A stretch of DNA of 64,000 bases, taken from Eumeta japonica. Lineage: Eukaryota > Arthropoda > Insecta > Lepidoptera > Psychidae. The notes beneath the pieces are model-generated. The model searched no databases. It saw only the letters and a list, made by a program, of their open reading frames with translations, and was not told the DNA's origin. Shown in pieces: positions 32,550 through 46,000 of this stretch; the first letter of the stretch is position 1, and every line of letters starts with the position of its first letter. Location: the NCBI GenBank assembly GCA_005406025.1, contig BGZK01001379.1, positions 98,499 to 162,498 of the forward strand, read 5' to 3'. Position numbers and translations under genes: made by a program.

Positions 32550-35500
32550 GCCTTTAGCTACGGAACCCTAAGAAGTCATGGCCTCCGATTGCGTTTCTAA
32601 TATAATTATTTTTTTAAGTGGTCGTTGTGGTAGAGTAAACAGAGCTGTAGGTGGAGTGGTATCCGTAGATACAATCTCACCGTATAACTATTGACTTGGC
32701 TTCGCTTTTTAGTTCGTTTTAATTTTTTTTATATAATCTCATTAATTACAGGCAGAAGTATGATACTGTCATTTCTTAGAAAAAGTTACTATCGTGGTGA
32801 TTATTAAATGTCTTGTAAGTGTTGTAAATTACAAATAATAACCACTCCGTCAAGATATTCAATGTGTCCATTGATGGGACCATCTCGGTGTAATATAAAT
32901 AACACATCTCGGAATCGTTGACTTCTTGTAAAACGATTATAATACGCATTCTGGGAAAGGGTCATGAAAGGGTCATCTTTAAGAAGAAGGTACTAGACCA
33001 CAGTTCTCGCAGTCTCAATGTGTTTCGAGAACTCCGCATGTCTCTGAAGATTCTGGTAAACCTTTTTCAGACTTATAGATTCTATAGCAACGTTTCACTT
33101 TGCCATCATAGCATGAATTGATATTAAATCTTTTCAATTTCATATCCCACTGGATAAGTTTCAGTGGCTATTATTTTTTTTTTCTATGGCACTCAATGTC
33201 CGTCATTCGAGATTGCGTTTTCGTAGTCTGTCACTCGCGACGTTAAGACGAATATATAAATACAAGAATCATGAAATCGGAGAACACTTTTCGACTTTTG
33301 AATGGTATAGAAGAATAAACTGGAATATATGCACAGACAAACAAATGCATTATCCTCCTTTGCGTCACAACGTCGCCCGTTTTCTGGGGGAGACGCAAGT
33401 ACGCAATAAGTACAGAAAGTCATAAAAAATGTTCTGTTATTTTGGTCTTGGCTTTTGGATAAATTCCCTGTTCGCGGTCCATAGGTTGCCATCAAACTAA
33501 ATTGAATTTCCAATGATTTATATCAAAATCGGTCTTTTACGAATAAATATTATGTAATAATACGTATTTATTTGGTCAGACCGAATCTTGATAGACCAAA
33601 ATATAATAATGTGATAGCATTAACGTTAAACAGCACATAAAGAAAGATCAAAGCCGGTCAATACACCAATCATACATACGACCCGGAGATATTTGTGCCA
33701 ATTCGATGATTAGCATGTAAATAAAACGGCGGCCGTGACGGGTATGGAAATATTTTAGGAAATCGGCGGACGCGACCGGCACGGCGTCGGGAGCCCGCGG
33801 CGGCGTTATCCAATCCGGCGATTTAAAGTCGTGCCGGTTATGCAATCATTTTTATGGATGAATTTGAAACGTGTATTACGCACGCGTTGGAAAACATTCC
33901 AAGTGAACGTTTCTCAATTTGATAACCCGGCTGTTGAGTGAATATGGGCGATCGCTTGTCTAAATTATACTTCGTTACTGTCGTAAGTGCCACGTTTCAT
34001 AATGACGATACAATAACCTGATTGACAATGGATCGTGGAGTACAAAGGGAATTTCATGGAAGATGGACGGGTGTAAGCGAACTTTTTACGGGTATCGAAC
34101 ACATTTGCGCATGTAACAGAGTGCACACGACTGCAGTGGAATTAATGCGCCTCGGTGACGTGTAAGTGCTACAGGCCATGGAATTATATATTGCGGAATC
34201 TCTGGTCGCGCTAGGCGAAAAACATCAACCCCGGTTTGGTAAGTCTTGTAAAACGGCATGCCGCCTTGAGCAGGAATGCTACCAAGCCTGCAAGAATTAC
34301 AATAGCAGTTCCAGCAGTTGGTTGGTTCTCCAGAACCAAATGCCGACCTGCTTAAGAAGAGGAACAAATCCGCCTCCAGGGATTATAAAAAGACAATAGG
34401 CCTAATGCCTATCTAAGTCCCAGCATATTGGCAGAATTGGTGAGAAAGTGTCACGCTACCACTATGAATGTTCATGCATTTTGATCTCTTGTCAAAGTCA
34501 TCCAAAGTAATTTTGTCACCCGTCGTCTCGTCCCCTGTGCATATTGGTTGGGTTGTTGGCTCACACTACATAAGACAAAGCCGACGCATTGGGTACCCTT
34601 TTTGCGTCAAACTTGACTCTGGATGATAGACGCACACAACCATCTGATATGACAATTCCATCGGAGGTATTCGTTTCACGAGTATTCCTACGTATATAGA
34701 GTACTTTCTTTTTGGACATCCACAAGTCGAACGGTCCCGACGGAATACGTCCAGTTGGGCTCGAAAATACCGAGTAGACATCGGTTCTGACCAACAAACA
34801 ACAAATGAATCATCCCGCTAAGGACGGCTGATAGCAAAACCGAATGACGCATTTGCGAATACAGTTCATCAAGTTTGACGACATTAAAACCTTATTCACA
34901 TTTCTAAACATGTAACGTAACTTTAGGCAATAAATTTTTTTTACAAGTATTCTACAAGCGTCGAATTAGACGCGACCGGCGCGCCACGTGGGATTCACGG
35001 GACGTTTACGTCGTGGGACAGTTGCCTCTTAATCGCAGCATGAATGTTGACTTTCTAAGCAGTAAGACGTCTATTGTTTGTTATCGCCCAACTATATTAT
35101 TTGTGTCGTTTAATAGGCAATAAATAAATATCATCATGAACACAAGAAATAAGTATTACGTTCATATTTGAAATTATAGAACTTTATGCTTCAAGTGTTC
35201 GAAATAAACGTGGCCGTCAAAAAAACAAGTTTTCGCGATCGGCGCGACCTTGAAAATGTATACTTTTAACTAAATAAGCTTTTAATTTATAACTCAATTT
35301 GTGTTTGTACATTGTTTAAATTGGTTGATTAACTGATGATATTCTAAGTGCTTTAGAAAAATATAGTTTAAAGAATGCCAAAAGTAATCAATAGTTATAG
35401 CCAACTAAACACAATTTCACAAATGATTTCGTGTCCGTTTTTTATTTAACTTATTTACTCAAAATTAATTCACATGGAATTCCTTAATTATCCTAACTAC

Positions 35501-35940
35501 ATTAAAAACAAAATAAAATTTTATGATAGTTTTTTGTATGATAATTTCATTCGCGTGAAAATGTGTGAGTTTATTTAATTTTATACGCTTTATCACATTA
35601 TACTCAAACTCTGAAAAATTTCGTCTTAGGTGTTTGTTTAGGTATAAAACAAAACAAATCTGTATTTCAAAGAAATGTCTAAATCAGACATTTACTATAT
35701 GCGTTACTAGATAAGTTAAATAATTAGTGAAATCAATGGAGATTTTAAAATATATGAGAAGTTTGTTTCGTTTTAGATTAACCGGAAAAAAAAGAAAAAT
35801 GACGTGACAGCCAGCTATTCACGTATTTATTATAAATTAACCGCACGGGGAAAATGGACCTTGGAAATAAATGACAGGCATCTTTCTTCATTGGTTTATT
35901 TCTGGTTTCAAGCACAACTCGAACGTTCCAATATATTCGT
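32550..35940. other. Gene-free stretch
   Basis: GC-richer islands at 33725-33840 and 34130-34400 have short open frames on both strands. Strong donor-like words (gtaagtg at 34161, gtaagtc at 34229) occur, but no convincing acceptor-exon-donor combination. No repeats recognised. Confidence 0.3.
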
Positions 35941-35947
35941 TCTGTGT

Positions 35948-36005
35948 GCAATATGAGCGACTTGCAGTGCTACACAATTGAAGAATTGCAGGTCACTCAT
36001 ATTGC
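35948..36005. repeat. 19-bp inverted repeat with 20-base loop
   Basis: Arms gcaatatgagcgacttgca (35948-35966) and 35987-36005 pair at 17 of 19 positions. The size would fit a small structured RNA, but no known family was recognised. Confidence 0.7.
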
Positions 36006-36197
36006 AATTTGAGACAGAGCTCACAAAACATTATTGCGATAAACTGGGAAAATTAAAGTAGAACTTTAATCGCATTTGCATTGCTCCGAATCGACATGTC
36101 CTGTCAAAGACCGCCAGGAGTGATCTGTACCACGCGAGTAGGAAAGAAGTCGACTAAAACCGAAGGGCGAAACTTATTACAGGCGTATTCTTTGCAG

Positions 36198-36288
36198 CGG
36201 CCGCGAGCCCGAGATGTTCTACCGCCACCCGGCCCGCCACGCCAACATTCCCCGGGCGGTTGACCGTGAGGCGCCGTCCGCGGAGTCC
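36198..36288 (+). CDS. Candidate internal coding exon, unknown protein
   Basis: A 91-base segment lies between a possible acceptor (gcgtattctttgcag, AG at 36196-36197) and a good donor (tcc|gtaaga at 36289). Read with its first base completing a split codon, it encodes 30 residues without a stop, starting GREPEMFYRHPARHANIPR and ending EAPSAES. About 27 of 30 third positions are G or C, while the other plus-strand frame that ends in TGA shows no such bias. That is the strongest coding signature in the window. The acceptor phase is 2 and the donor phase 0. I do not recognise the peptide. The phase-2 start matches the candidate signal-peptide exon at 20967, so the two may belong to one gene. 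Confidence 0.5.
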
Positions 36289-36299
36289 GTAAGAACATA

Positions 36300-37985
36300 C
36301 CTCGGTAGGTAGTATTTCTTCTAATACAATCATGCTATCCGCGTGTAAGGCAATTTTTTTAAGAATGAAATTGCATTGTTAAATAATTTGGAGAATAATA
36401 ATACAACATTATAAATTTGTATTATCTATTTTATAATAAATTAAACTCTCTAATACATTAATATATCACTCGGTGGCGCGAATGCGCAGCTTTTTAAACA
36501 GTCTATTGTTTATGACTCTAGATTACACTAATTAATTAATGATTTTATATTTCTTACATTCGACTTCTTTCATTGCGGTAATTATATTGTACCTGTAGCA
36601 TTATCGCAGTGTTACTTTGAATATACTAACTGCGTTATTTTTTTAATAGTAACGGAGGAAAAGCTATGCAATGTATGACGTCATTAGATTCCATCACTTG
36701 ATTCGTACTTGCGTTTTAAATCTATCACACCAAACGGATTCCTCACAAGTCAAAACTTACGATGAAATAGGTTTACGTTTACGTAAGTGAAAACAACCAC
36801 ATTAATATTTGCGATGAGTAACTGCTATCAGTTATAATAATAGGTATTAAATGATAATATATTATATAGCTTATTGTTCACATTTTTCTTACCAATTTAT
36901 TGTACTTACCACATGTTTATGAGTGTATAGTTTATTTATATACTCTTTCCGATAAATGAATCTCGCTTGTTTCAAATTACGGTATTTTACCAACAAATAT
37001 AACGAATCGCAAAATAAATCACGTCGATTTGAGATAAAATTTGAGGATCACCAGAGCTGAAGAGACATGTTTTTGACCGCTGACCGCTGTTCCGTCACGG
37101 CGGCGCCGCTCCGTTCTTCTCCGTTCGATTTCCACATACAAAATAATTATGATGTTATCGAAAATCGTGAATTAACGTTAACTAGATACTGCAAAAGGAA
37201 ACGAATAGATTGTATTGTTCTCAAGGAGAATTGCTAAACAATAATCTGAATAATAGTTTGAAAAATAATTATAAAGCGCGCTTTTATAACTAGGTAGATA
37301 CAGCGCTAAAAAGTAAAAAAATAATTATCAAACCCGTTTTTCCTACTTAACCCGAAATAATTGGGGCGAAAACCATGTTTTTGATAAAGTATAAATTTCG
37401 ATTGTAAAATGAAGCCTTTAAGGAACGCTACCGTTTACCTACCTATTTAAGAAAAAAAAAAGTGTTGTACGTTATTACATTCAAATATTATATCATTAGA
37501 CCCTTAAAATCGCTCTTAGCCAGAGTACACTTTAAGACAATTCCAACAAGCTCAAACACAGCTTGAATATCTTCTTCCGTTATGGAGTTCCCGTGCCTAC
37601 CTTCTGTGTCCTGCACCAAATCAATCCAATGACACCATATTATTGTATTGTCGTAAGAGCTATATACAATTGTCGAGTTTCATGGTGATTCAACAATGAG
37701 AAGTGTGTGTAATGCATTCTCTAAGATTCTGTGACATATATAGTATATAAATATATAAATACAAGTCAAACTAATAAAAGCATGTTAAAAATGTAAACTT
37801 AGTTACTATTAAGAAAATGCGTTTCCTTTAGGACAACGAATTATGGCGTGCTTATTAGGAAAAAGTAGTTAACAAAAAAAAAACGGTAAAAATCTCGTCC
37901 ACGTCGTATAATCAATCTAATCGGTTCATCAGTTAACGTTTCAAATTTCGTTATCTGTCTAAGTTTTCTAAATAAGATACGTGTC
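36300..37985. other. Gene-free stretch
   Basis: Mostly AT-rich, with a small GC-rich patch at 37080-37130 (cacggcggcgccgctccg). Nothing recognised. Confidence 0.3.
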
Positions 37986-37991
37986 TCTGTA

Positions 37992-38131
37992 GGACAGACG
38001 TTGACGGAGGCAGAGTCGGCCACTGCCCCGGGAAGGTCCAAAGGCAAGCTGGCGAGGACGTCTGCACTGTCGCATCCCGCGCGACCGCGGGCCTCACATT
38101 GTGTTGCAGGATGAAGGAAGCGGATGAGTCA
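37992..38131 (+). CDS. Weak exon candidate
   Basis: An acceptor-like cgtgtctctgtag precedes 37992 and a donor-like caag|gtgaaa follows 38131. One frame between them is open for 46 codons (including VGHCPGKVQRQAGEDVC) with about 70 percent GC third positions. A second frame is open to a TGA at 38113 with similar bias, so frame choice is not secure. The phases do not match the donor at 36288. It could be a plain GC-rich patch. Confidence 0.2.
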
Positions 38132-38139
38132 AGGTGAAA

Positions 38140-39980
38140 GAGTTGTACAAACTTATTGAATAAAATGCCGTAGAACTAAGTAATAATTTCATATATGCGA
38201 AAACAGGTATGAGACAGAAAAAAAAATAGAGTGAACCACATAAGGGCAGAGACACGACCAGAGAGCAGTCGTGGACGGTTGATTCAAGTTATGTATGTCT
38301 CATTCGGATTTTGGGTAGTTAGAAGACCTTGTAGTTAAATGAAAATTAGGATTGAACTTAAAATCGTACATCCATTTCAATTGAAAAATTTAAACAAACT
38401 AGTAATTTTCCATTTGAAAACATCTGGAATAACTAAATAAATTAATTCTCCATTGTTGTTTCTAATTTTTAGTTTGAGCCGTGTCGAAATGTGCGTTTTC
38501 GTAACTAACCAACAATAATCACTATTTGTTCAGGTTCATATTCACAGCCGAAGATGCGTGGCGCGCCGATCTAACACGTGTACAGTAAAACTCGCCAAGG
38601 TTCAACGGCGTCGTATCTGTTATACAACATGTGCATTTTACGAATTTCTGTCAACTTATTGTACGTAGACGGGTGAAAACCAACCTCAAATATTAGTAGA
38701 GACGGTACGTGTAAAAGCTTTCCTCGGCGAAGAGAAAACGATGTCCAAGAGGCGTCCGTATTATTAACGATCGCCGGCAAAACTTTACAACTTTTAAAGA
38801 ACTTCGTTCAAAAAACAACATCCGAAATAGATTATATACATCGCGAGAATTATAATGGCAAACGGAGACAGATACAGATGTTGACTTCGGACGTACCATT
38901 AATAGTTGACATGTTTGTCTCCATTTCTTGTGTGCTATATCAATTCTCGGGACCTGATAGTCAATAAAGAGTGGTATCACTGTGTTCTCTCTTCCCGGGT
39001 ATGTGCAGAAAACAAGCCCATCCTCTATCAGCTCTCGTATCTTCCTACGAGCTATCACCGAGGCTCTTCGAAACGGTTTTAATTTTTTATATCTCAATAT
39101 AACCTCAAATCCCTATTTTAATGTAGGTATTAAAAGCTTAAAGAATTTAATCTTCTAAAATACTATTAGAAATCGAGCGATACGTCGACATAAAAAGTGT
39201 CAAGCACTAACAAGAAATAAAAGCAGATAACATTAACAAACAGTTCGAGACTGACAAGTTCAATTCAATCTCTATAATAATATTTCATATACAATCGACG
39301 AGTGATAGGCTCGCCTTATGTAGATTGGCACGCGCGTAATCGTCGGAGTCAACCGAAACGGTTATTATAATCGGGTAGTGTCGTACACCGGTCACGATTG
39401 ATATTTTCCGTTATCGATTGAGTGAGTACAAAATATTGTAAAAAAATATATCGATTAGATATGGAAATATATGGTAATATTAATTTTGTACACATCGTCA
39501 CGAAATTTTGCGTAAACGGAAAAAAAAGAAAACACGCACAGTATGGTTTCATTAATATGACATGTCTGCAATTTTCTTAGATAAAAAATAAAGATAGCTA
39601 ACCAATGTGAAAATCACATAAAAACAATTATTTTATTACTGTTATTTTAGATCTGTCGACGATAAGTATAGTAAATAATATGTTAGATAATGAATGGAAA
39701 AAAATACTGAAATTTTATTATTGTTTGCTGCTAAAGCAACAGAAAAAAATATCGTAAGAAAATAAAGACGTTTATGGCGGGATGTTCTGGGAGAATTTTT
39801 GGATTCACAAGGAATAATTCTTGAAATATTGAAAAAGCCGCAAATAAATGAACGAAAGCAGTTAGAGATGATGGATGGATATTGAGTTAATAAAATGAGG
39901 TGAATAATCGGTAGAAAATACACTTTGAAAAAGTTTTTATGAGTGACGAAACAGCAGCCAATAATGCCACTGCAAATATT
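38140..39980. other. Gene-free stretch
   Basis: A 134-codon minus-strand frame (38693-39097) has no splice signal, codon bias or family motif. No repeats recognised. Confidence 0.3.
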
Positions 39981-39989
39981 CGAATGAGG

Positions 39990-40795
39990 ATAGAAACAAA
40001 TTGGCGTGGAAAAATTTATGAAAGCGAAAGTAAATATTGAGTTGAGGAAAGCTTCCGAATATAATAGGGCGTCGTCAGGAATGCTGTGGGGAGACGGAGT
40101 CAGAGGTACTAGAATAAATAGGGTATCACGTACTGGTCTGGTATACGTTACGATATACTGTACTTATAATCAAGAATACTGTAGCAATGGCTGTTGAACC
40201 TACTTATGGGCTGTTGCATAAACTATTTGGATATATGTGAATATGGACTAAGAACAGATGAGCTACTCGTCACATAACTCATGTATATCCTCACGATTAA
40301 AAAAAACTCTTGGAATGTATGTGGAAACTACCGAAGATGGTACATAATTAAAATCAATACTTAAGTCAAGTAAAAACTTATGAAGATGAATATATGCAAG
40401 ACCAAAGTCGTGGTATTTGAATGGAAAAATTATGACCGAAGACATCTTGATAGGTGGTGAGAGAGTTTATCAAGTGAATGAGATTTTAATCGAGTTATTC
40501 GTTTATGAACTAATAAACCTTATGCGCTGTTATTGCAGTATATAAAATCATGAAGTACATTCGAAAGCTAGATACTGGAATAGTGTTGTGAGAGTACGGT
40601 GTGGTTTGAAAGAAGACAGATTGGAAGAATGGATGAAAGTAGATTGTCCATACAACGGATTAGGCAGTTGAAAGTATGATAAGAGCCGTTATAGAAAAAA
40701 ATCACATGGGTCAAATAATTGATATTTTAAAGAATGATCACGCTTTAAGCATTAAATTTCGAGAATACTTGTACAAAACGATTGATGATTGACGA
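39990..40795 (+). pseudogene. RTE-type LINE reverse transcriptase relic, sense
   Basis: This is a second member of the family at 19331-20300, in the opposite orientation. Recognisable blocks in order are ELRKASEYNRASSGMLWGDG (40036 on), YGLRTDELLV (40242), MKMNICKTKVVVFEW (40381), EDILIGGERVYQVNE (40439), VRVRCGLKED (40592) and QIGRMDESRLSIQ (40618). The last two are in different frames, and the segment between them is deleted. After DELLV the expected LLYADD box reads LMYILTI, so the catalytic Asp pair is lost. The endonuclease part is missing. Confidence 0.85.
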
Positions 40796-40895
40796 TAACA
40801 CATAAAATGCAAATATATAATAATAATCGATTCAAGTGGAGAACTGTGATTTACGTGCAGCTCTCTAAAAAACAATGAAACTTGAGCATTTATAC

Positions 40896-40901
40896 GAATG
40901 T

Positions 40902-40939
<38 letters not shown>

Positions 40940-40950
40940 GAGAAACATTC
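40896..40950. repeat. (AT)n tract inside a hairpin
   Basis: An (AT)n run at 40909-40936 is bracketed by gaatgtttttct (40896-40907) and agaaacattc (40941-40950), which pair except for one bulge. The whole can extrude as a cruciform. It lies about 100 bases past the LINE relic. Confidence 0.75.
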
Positions 40951-40954
40951 ACAA

Positions 40955-42780
40955 TAAAAAAATAATTTCCACAAATACTTCCTAGTGTCATTAAAATCGT
41001 TCATCCGTTTATTCATCGACTATCTACGTCGCTTAATCTCATTCTTGATATGTATACATCTGGGTCTACTTAATAGTTTAAAATAAAATGTCTCACCGTT
41101 CCAGAGCTAAATCAAACAATCCTGATTTTAGAATTCACATACAGATCTATCTCTCTATCGTTCAGGATAAAGAGAAGATCATCGATATATAGTCACCAAG
41201 TTCACTATACACGGATGAAGTCGCCTGCGTACCGCGTACCGAACGCACGACAGACGCGCAGCCCCGCGCGCGTCGCTCGGTCTACTGGCGCGAGTGGCGC
41301 GTCGAGCTTAGCGAGCGAAGGCTGTCGCGGAAAGATGGAGTGCGGGCACTTTGTAGGATCGTAGATTCGCTTTCAATCGCTCTTCAATATGGCGATTGAA
41401 AACGTCGTAAAATTTACATTATAGGTTCGAAAAATTCTTATTTCGGAACCAGACAGAATTATAGTAATGTATTATCGACATATGTTATAGTTTTATCAAT
41501 GAACGCTTGTTTTTTAAGGATCATAATATTTTTTTCAGAATTTCTGTAATGAAAAATCGATTGCGATAGATGTATGAATATGAAGATCTCGCCGACATTT
41601 TTTTTTTTGGTTCAATTCAATGAAATGTACAGTTGAAAGCTTCTTTGTGATTCAGCAAAGGCTGTCCTAACGTCCGAGCGTGATGGGGCGAGAGCGTTGT
41701 GTAACCGACACGGGTTGATCGAACTGACCCACGTAATCAACACGACAAGATTCAATTATAATCGAATTAAAAGAGTTAGACCATTATGTCGATTAAATTA
41801 ATTAAATAAAAGTATTCCGTCTGACAGGCGGTTGTGACAGGCATTTTATGACGATGGTAACTGGTGGTTGTCGCGCAGATAAAACACTACTTAAATTGTT
41901 GAGCGTTTATTTTAAAGTGCGATGCTGCGTTGCCAACAGCATATCTCGCATTCAAATACATAAATATGTTTTTAGGTAATCAGTTTGTGTGTTTCGACTG
42001 TTCAAAAAATAGCGATGGCTTTCTCTTCTAACGTCTATAAATTTTTTGGTCGAACTGATGTCAGTAAGCGAGAACGTGCTAACCCAGTCGATATTCTTCG
42101 AAAGAAAGCAAATCAATTTAAAATTTTCTGAAATAGATAAGATCAACATCTTGAGAATATAAAATCATTTAATATGTGACCATAATTCAAATCTGTATTT
42201 AGATTTGTATAGCGTACGTCAGTTTTGTCGCTGACTCTATATTGATTTCGACGATGAATGTGAACTTACTATTGTAATACATACTAAAAATTTGGAATCA
42301 TATTTATTTAAGTATAAAAAAAATAAAGTAATTAATCGCAAAGATTCAAGACACAATAAAGAGAAAGACAATGCCGATACACGACCTTGCATTCTATAAC
42401 AGAAGTTAAATTAAAGAAAAAAATAATGAGAACAAAACGTTAACGGACCGTAACCAGAAATAGCGTCTTACGTTATCGAACGGCCTCGGAACACCTGTAA
42501 CACCTGTCATGGCGGCGGCGGCCACTGCGTGCTACGACCAGAAATACGCGAAAATTATTATCGGGAGTAATAGAATATTGAGGTGTGTCGAAATACCTAA
42601 GAGGTATTGATGATTCATTATAAATTCATCGTTAACTGTCATCCCGCTGTTAGAAACGGCTAAACGCTCGTCTATTGACAAACGGCAAAACAGGTTCGTC
42701 TTCTGTTTTGCAGGTAGATAGAGCGCGGTGTCTATTCCGCACGTTGTTGTTCTTGTTCTAGGTTAAGTTTTTTTGTATCA
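40955..42780. other. Gene-free stretch with a GC-rich island
   Basis: Positions 41215-41345 are CpG-rich (gcgcagccccgcgcgcgtcg) without an ATG-led frame or splice pair. It could be a regulatory island. Another GC patch lies at 42505-42530. The rest is AT-rich and unassigned. Confidence 0.3.
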
Positions 42781-43095
42781 CCTCACTCTTGATGCACACC
42801 CTACGACAATGTTTTTACGCCAGATCGAGAGCTTAACTGTTCATCAGTACGCGCTGACCCAGCACGGATCGGAGATTGCTGACGAATGTCATTATAGATG
42901 AGATGACAACGCCGAAATCGCCGGCTTAATGCACCACACCACACTACGTGCTCGAGGAGTACTATCAAACACGGAGCGAGTGGTATAATTCTAGTTGAAA
43001 ACTCATCGATCAATTCGCCCGTGGTCAGGGTAGAACCCAAAGCCTCCCTGTTGGAAGGCAACGCTTTTAACCACTGAACTGGAACCGGGCCGTTC
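42765..43095 (-). repeat. SINE-like element with a tRNA-Gly-like head
   Basis: Read on the minus strand, 43090-43018 gives gttcagtggttaaaagcg (A-box-like), then gccttccaacagggaggc, then gggttctaccc (B-box-like). The order, spacing and the ttccaac loop resemble tRNA-Gly(UCC). The acceptor stem does not pair, so this is not a functional tRNA. About 220 bases of unrelated body and an A-rich end (42765-42775 on the minus strand) follow, as in SINEs. An 86-codon frame across it has no meaning. Confidence 0.38.
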
Positions 43096-43099
43096 CGCC

Positions 43100-46000
43100 G
43101 CCACAGTCATCTTCGAAGGAACTCCTTCGATGAAAGGAAAAACGCCTGCGACAAGTTAAATTGTTCTACTATTTCATGAAATTCATAGTAGGATCTATGG
43201 ATCGACTCACTAAAGATACAGCGACAGGTAAATCAATAACAGGTGGCTTGAAGGTGGACCAGGGCACGGAATCGACGCGAACGAGTAGGAGTCGTATACT
43301 TAAAAAACAATGAGCATGCACAATCATTGCATTATTAATAATAACTCAACGGGTAAAAAACGCCTAGAAGAAATATAAATATTTAATTCGTGATTCTGTA
43401 AAGGCAAAAATCATCTATGAGTCTATGTTGCTCATGCGGTTCTAAAGTGATGCTGTGATTTATTTTGATCGTGTCCGTTTTACGAGTTTGGCCTCAGTGA
43501 CGATCGGGATAACCGATCGATATTCGAATTAGGAGGGTTAAATAGACTCGTATTTATTATGAAGTATAGCATTATACTTGCAATTTTCAATTCGATCTCT
43601 AAGCAGATGTAGGAAATTTTATGCAGAATGGAAATCGGATGATGAAATATGTCACAATAGTCAAACATTTTTACATTTAGATTAAAGGTTTCTTGGCAAA
43701 ATTTATAATAGTGAAATACTTCAGCTGACTGTTCCTATTGGCCTGTTTTCAACCTCTACAACATTTGCCATCGTAATGAATCTTTAAAATAAAACGACTG
43801 CAACTTCTAGTTTATCTAAACGATTACTTTTCTTGTCAAAAAAAAAGGGAATGAAATTAATTGTTCCATACGGTAATTATTTTGAAAAATGTCAAGAAAG
43901 CGGACTAATACCACAAGCCCGTTTTGAAATCCATAAAGTCTGGCCCTCATACGAAAAGCTCATGACAGATTCGCTGAGTTGCCAGGAGAGTAACTCATAA
44001 AAACAAACAAGATCTTGAAAAGTTTCATAAAAAGGAAGAGTTACACTCAATATTATACCTATTACAACTTAAAAGCCTATCGAATTTCAATCAACTCTAC
44101 ATACAGCTCACTTAGAGCGTTCACAAACGACTGACGCATTTCTAAAAAAAAAATTTCTTAAAAATCTTGGATGTCGGACAGTGGTTCAATTACATAGGGC
44201 TGCACAAGAAAATAGAGATTCAAGCCTTAAGGATGGATGCATTAGATGTAAGCTGGGAAAGTTATTTGAAAAACCAGTCTTTACTAGGAATTTAAAAGTA
44301 AAAGCAAAAAACGTTACATTCAAACACGTATGACATATATGGAACAGCGATAGACGAGCTTATAAATGCTAACATATATACTCGTGATTGCGCAACTACA
44401 TGTACCCACTAAGAAACGATTGCCACTGAGTAATCGTATACAACGAAGTGGACACAGATCAATAACATTATTAAAATTAACTACAATAATTTTAGAATTA
44501 GCCGAGTACTTGTATTGTCGGCAACTTGAGTCCTGAAGAGGTTCAACGGATTCGAGACATCGGACCAGTGCCTTACTGAACGAAGATAGTGGCTGACACT
44601 TTAATACATCTTATCTCACAAATAAGATGCGATCTGAGATAAAAAAAATAGACAAAGAGAAAAGTACAAATTAGCTTGTATGAGTTTTGTATTCTCGCTT
44701 GTATAGAGAGATTCGTAGGTAGTTCCTTAATGACTTTTTTTCTTAGAAAAGCACAATTAAGTATTGCTTTGTCGTGATTTAAAATGGTAGTAATTAAAAA
44801 AAAAACTATGAAATAGTTGACCCTGCAGGCCACCCCTACAACCTTTCCGCTATATTTATCAATGCGTCTTTGAGCTCCTTGCGTTATAGATATTGTCTAT
44901 GAGTTCTTGAGCTCAAAAACTTGAAAGACGGTTGACCCCGCAGGCTTCCCTGAAACTTACGAAATTTTTGCGTCAATAATAAAGGTAAATTATTGATTTT
45001 TATACGCTCAAACCGTCAATTTCATTGCCTTTTTAAGCTCTTTAAGGTCAAAAATATAATTCTGATACGTTTTGAGTTCTTTTACTTCAAAAATTTATAG
45101 ATACTAAAAAAATCCTTTTTTTTAATATTTCAACTACGATCTTACGAACGCGTTGTTTGATTCTAATCTGATCTGCTTTATGGCATCCGACTATAGATGT
45201 ATAAAAAAAAAGAGAAGATGCACAGTTGCGTACTATCTGGATGGCGAAAAAGAGCTCAAAATGTACATTTTGTCTCTGTCTTACATTTTATGATAGCATT
45301 ATGCAGTGTCAAAGAAAAAGAAGTGAAGGAACATTATTTATCATCTTACATTTCAATCGTAATGTCATAATATAAGGTTTATTTTTAAATACAAAGAGAA
45401 CAAGTAACGATCTTTTTGTTATCGGAAGACAATAAGTCATATTTTTTTACAATTTACACGTGCTGTTTTAAAACAAGACATCAGTGGAGTGGTTTAATAT
45501 TTTTTTAAATTTAGATTATTATTTTTTGCCTGAATTTATGACAATAATTATAGTATATTTTTCATCAGAATAAAGCTTAATGTGGTAATCACCTAAAATT
45601 AAAATAAATGTGAATCCTTAATTTCATAACATCGATGAAAATATATATAAAAAACTTGATAATTTCTAAAACGTATAGATCATAGCAAATAAAACTTCCT
45701 CATTATTCATATAATAAAATAAGATGACAATTCTATAAACATTAAATAATTTTGACAAACATAATACTTGTATATAATTTGCTAAAAAACAAATTCAAAT
45801 ACAACAAACATAATTTTTATTTTTGGTATATTTAATTTATTGTATTATTACCTTTTAGAGATTATTTTAAGATTTTTATAAATAGAAAACAAATTATAAA
45901 TAAAAAAATTAAAATAGGTGACTCCATTAGTACAAGAACAGAGTCTATTGTTAAGCGACCAAATAATATGGAAACGCAAGGAACACGAGACCAATTTTGC

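Noticed and set aside
34086..34399. Overlapping frames on both strands in a GC-richer patch with Cys residues
   Set aside because: Neither frame resembles a known family. Donor-like words lack matching acceptors and third positions are not biased.
38693..39097. 134-codon minus-strand frame with a faint likeness (RRKIRELIEDGLV) to ribosomal protein L19
   Set aside because: The likeness covers about 13 residues and does not continue in any frame.
42801..43061. 86-codon minus-strand frame
   Set aside because: It crosses the SINE-like element, including the tRNA-like head, and so is not a gene.
43018..43090. Functional tRNA-Gly gene
   Set aside because: The acceptor and T stems do not pair. 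Only the boxes and anticodon-arm order are retained.
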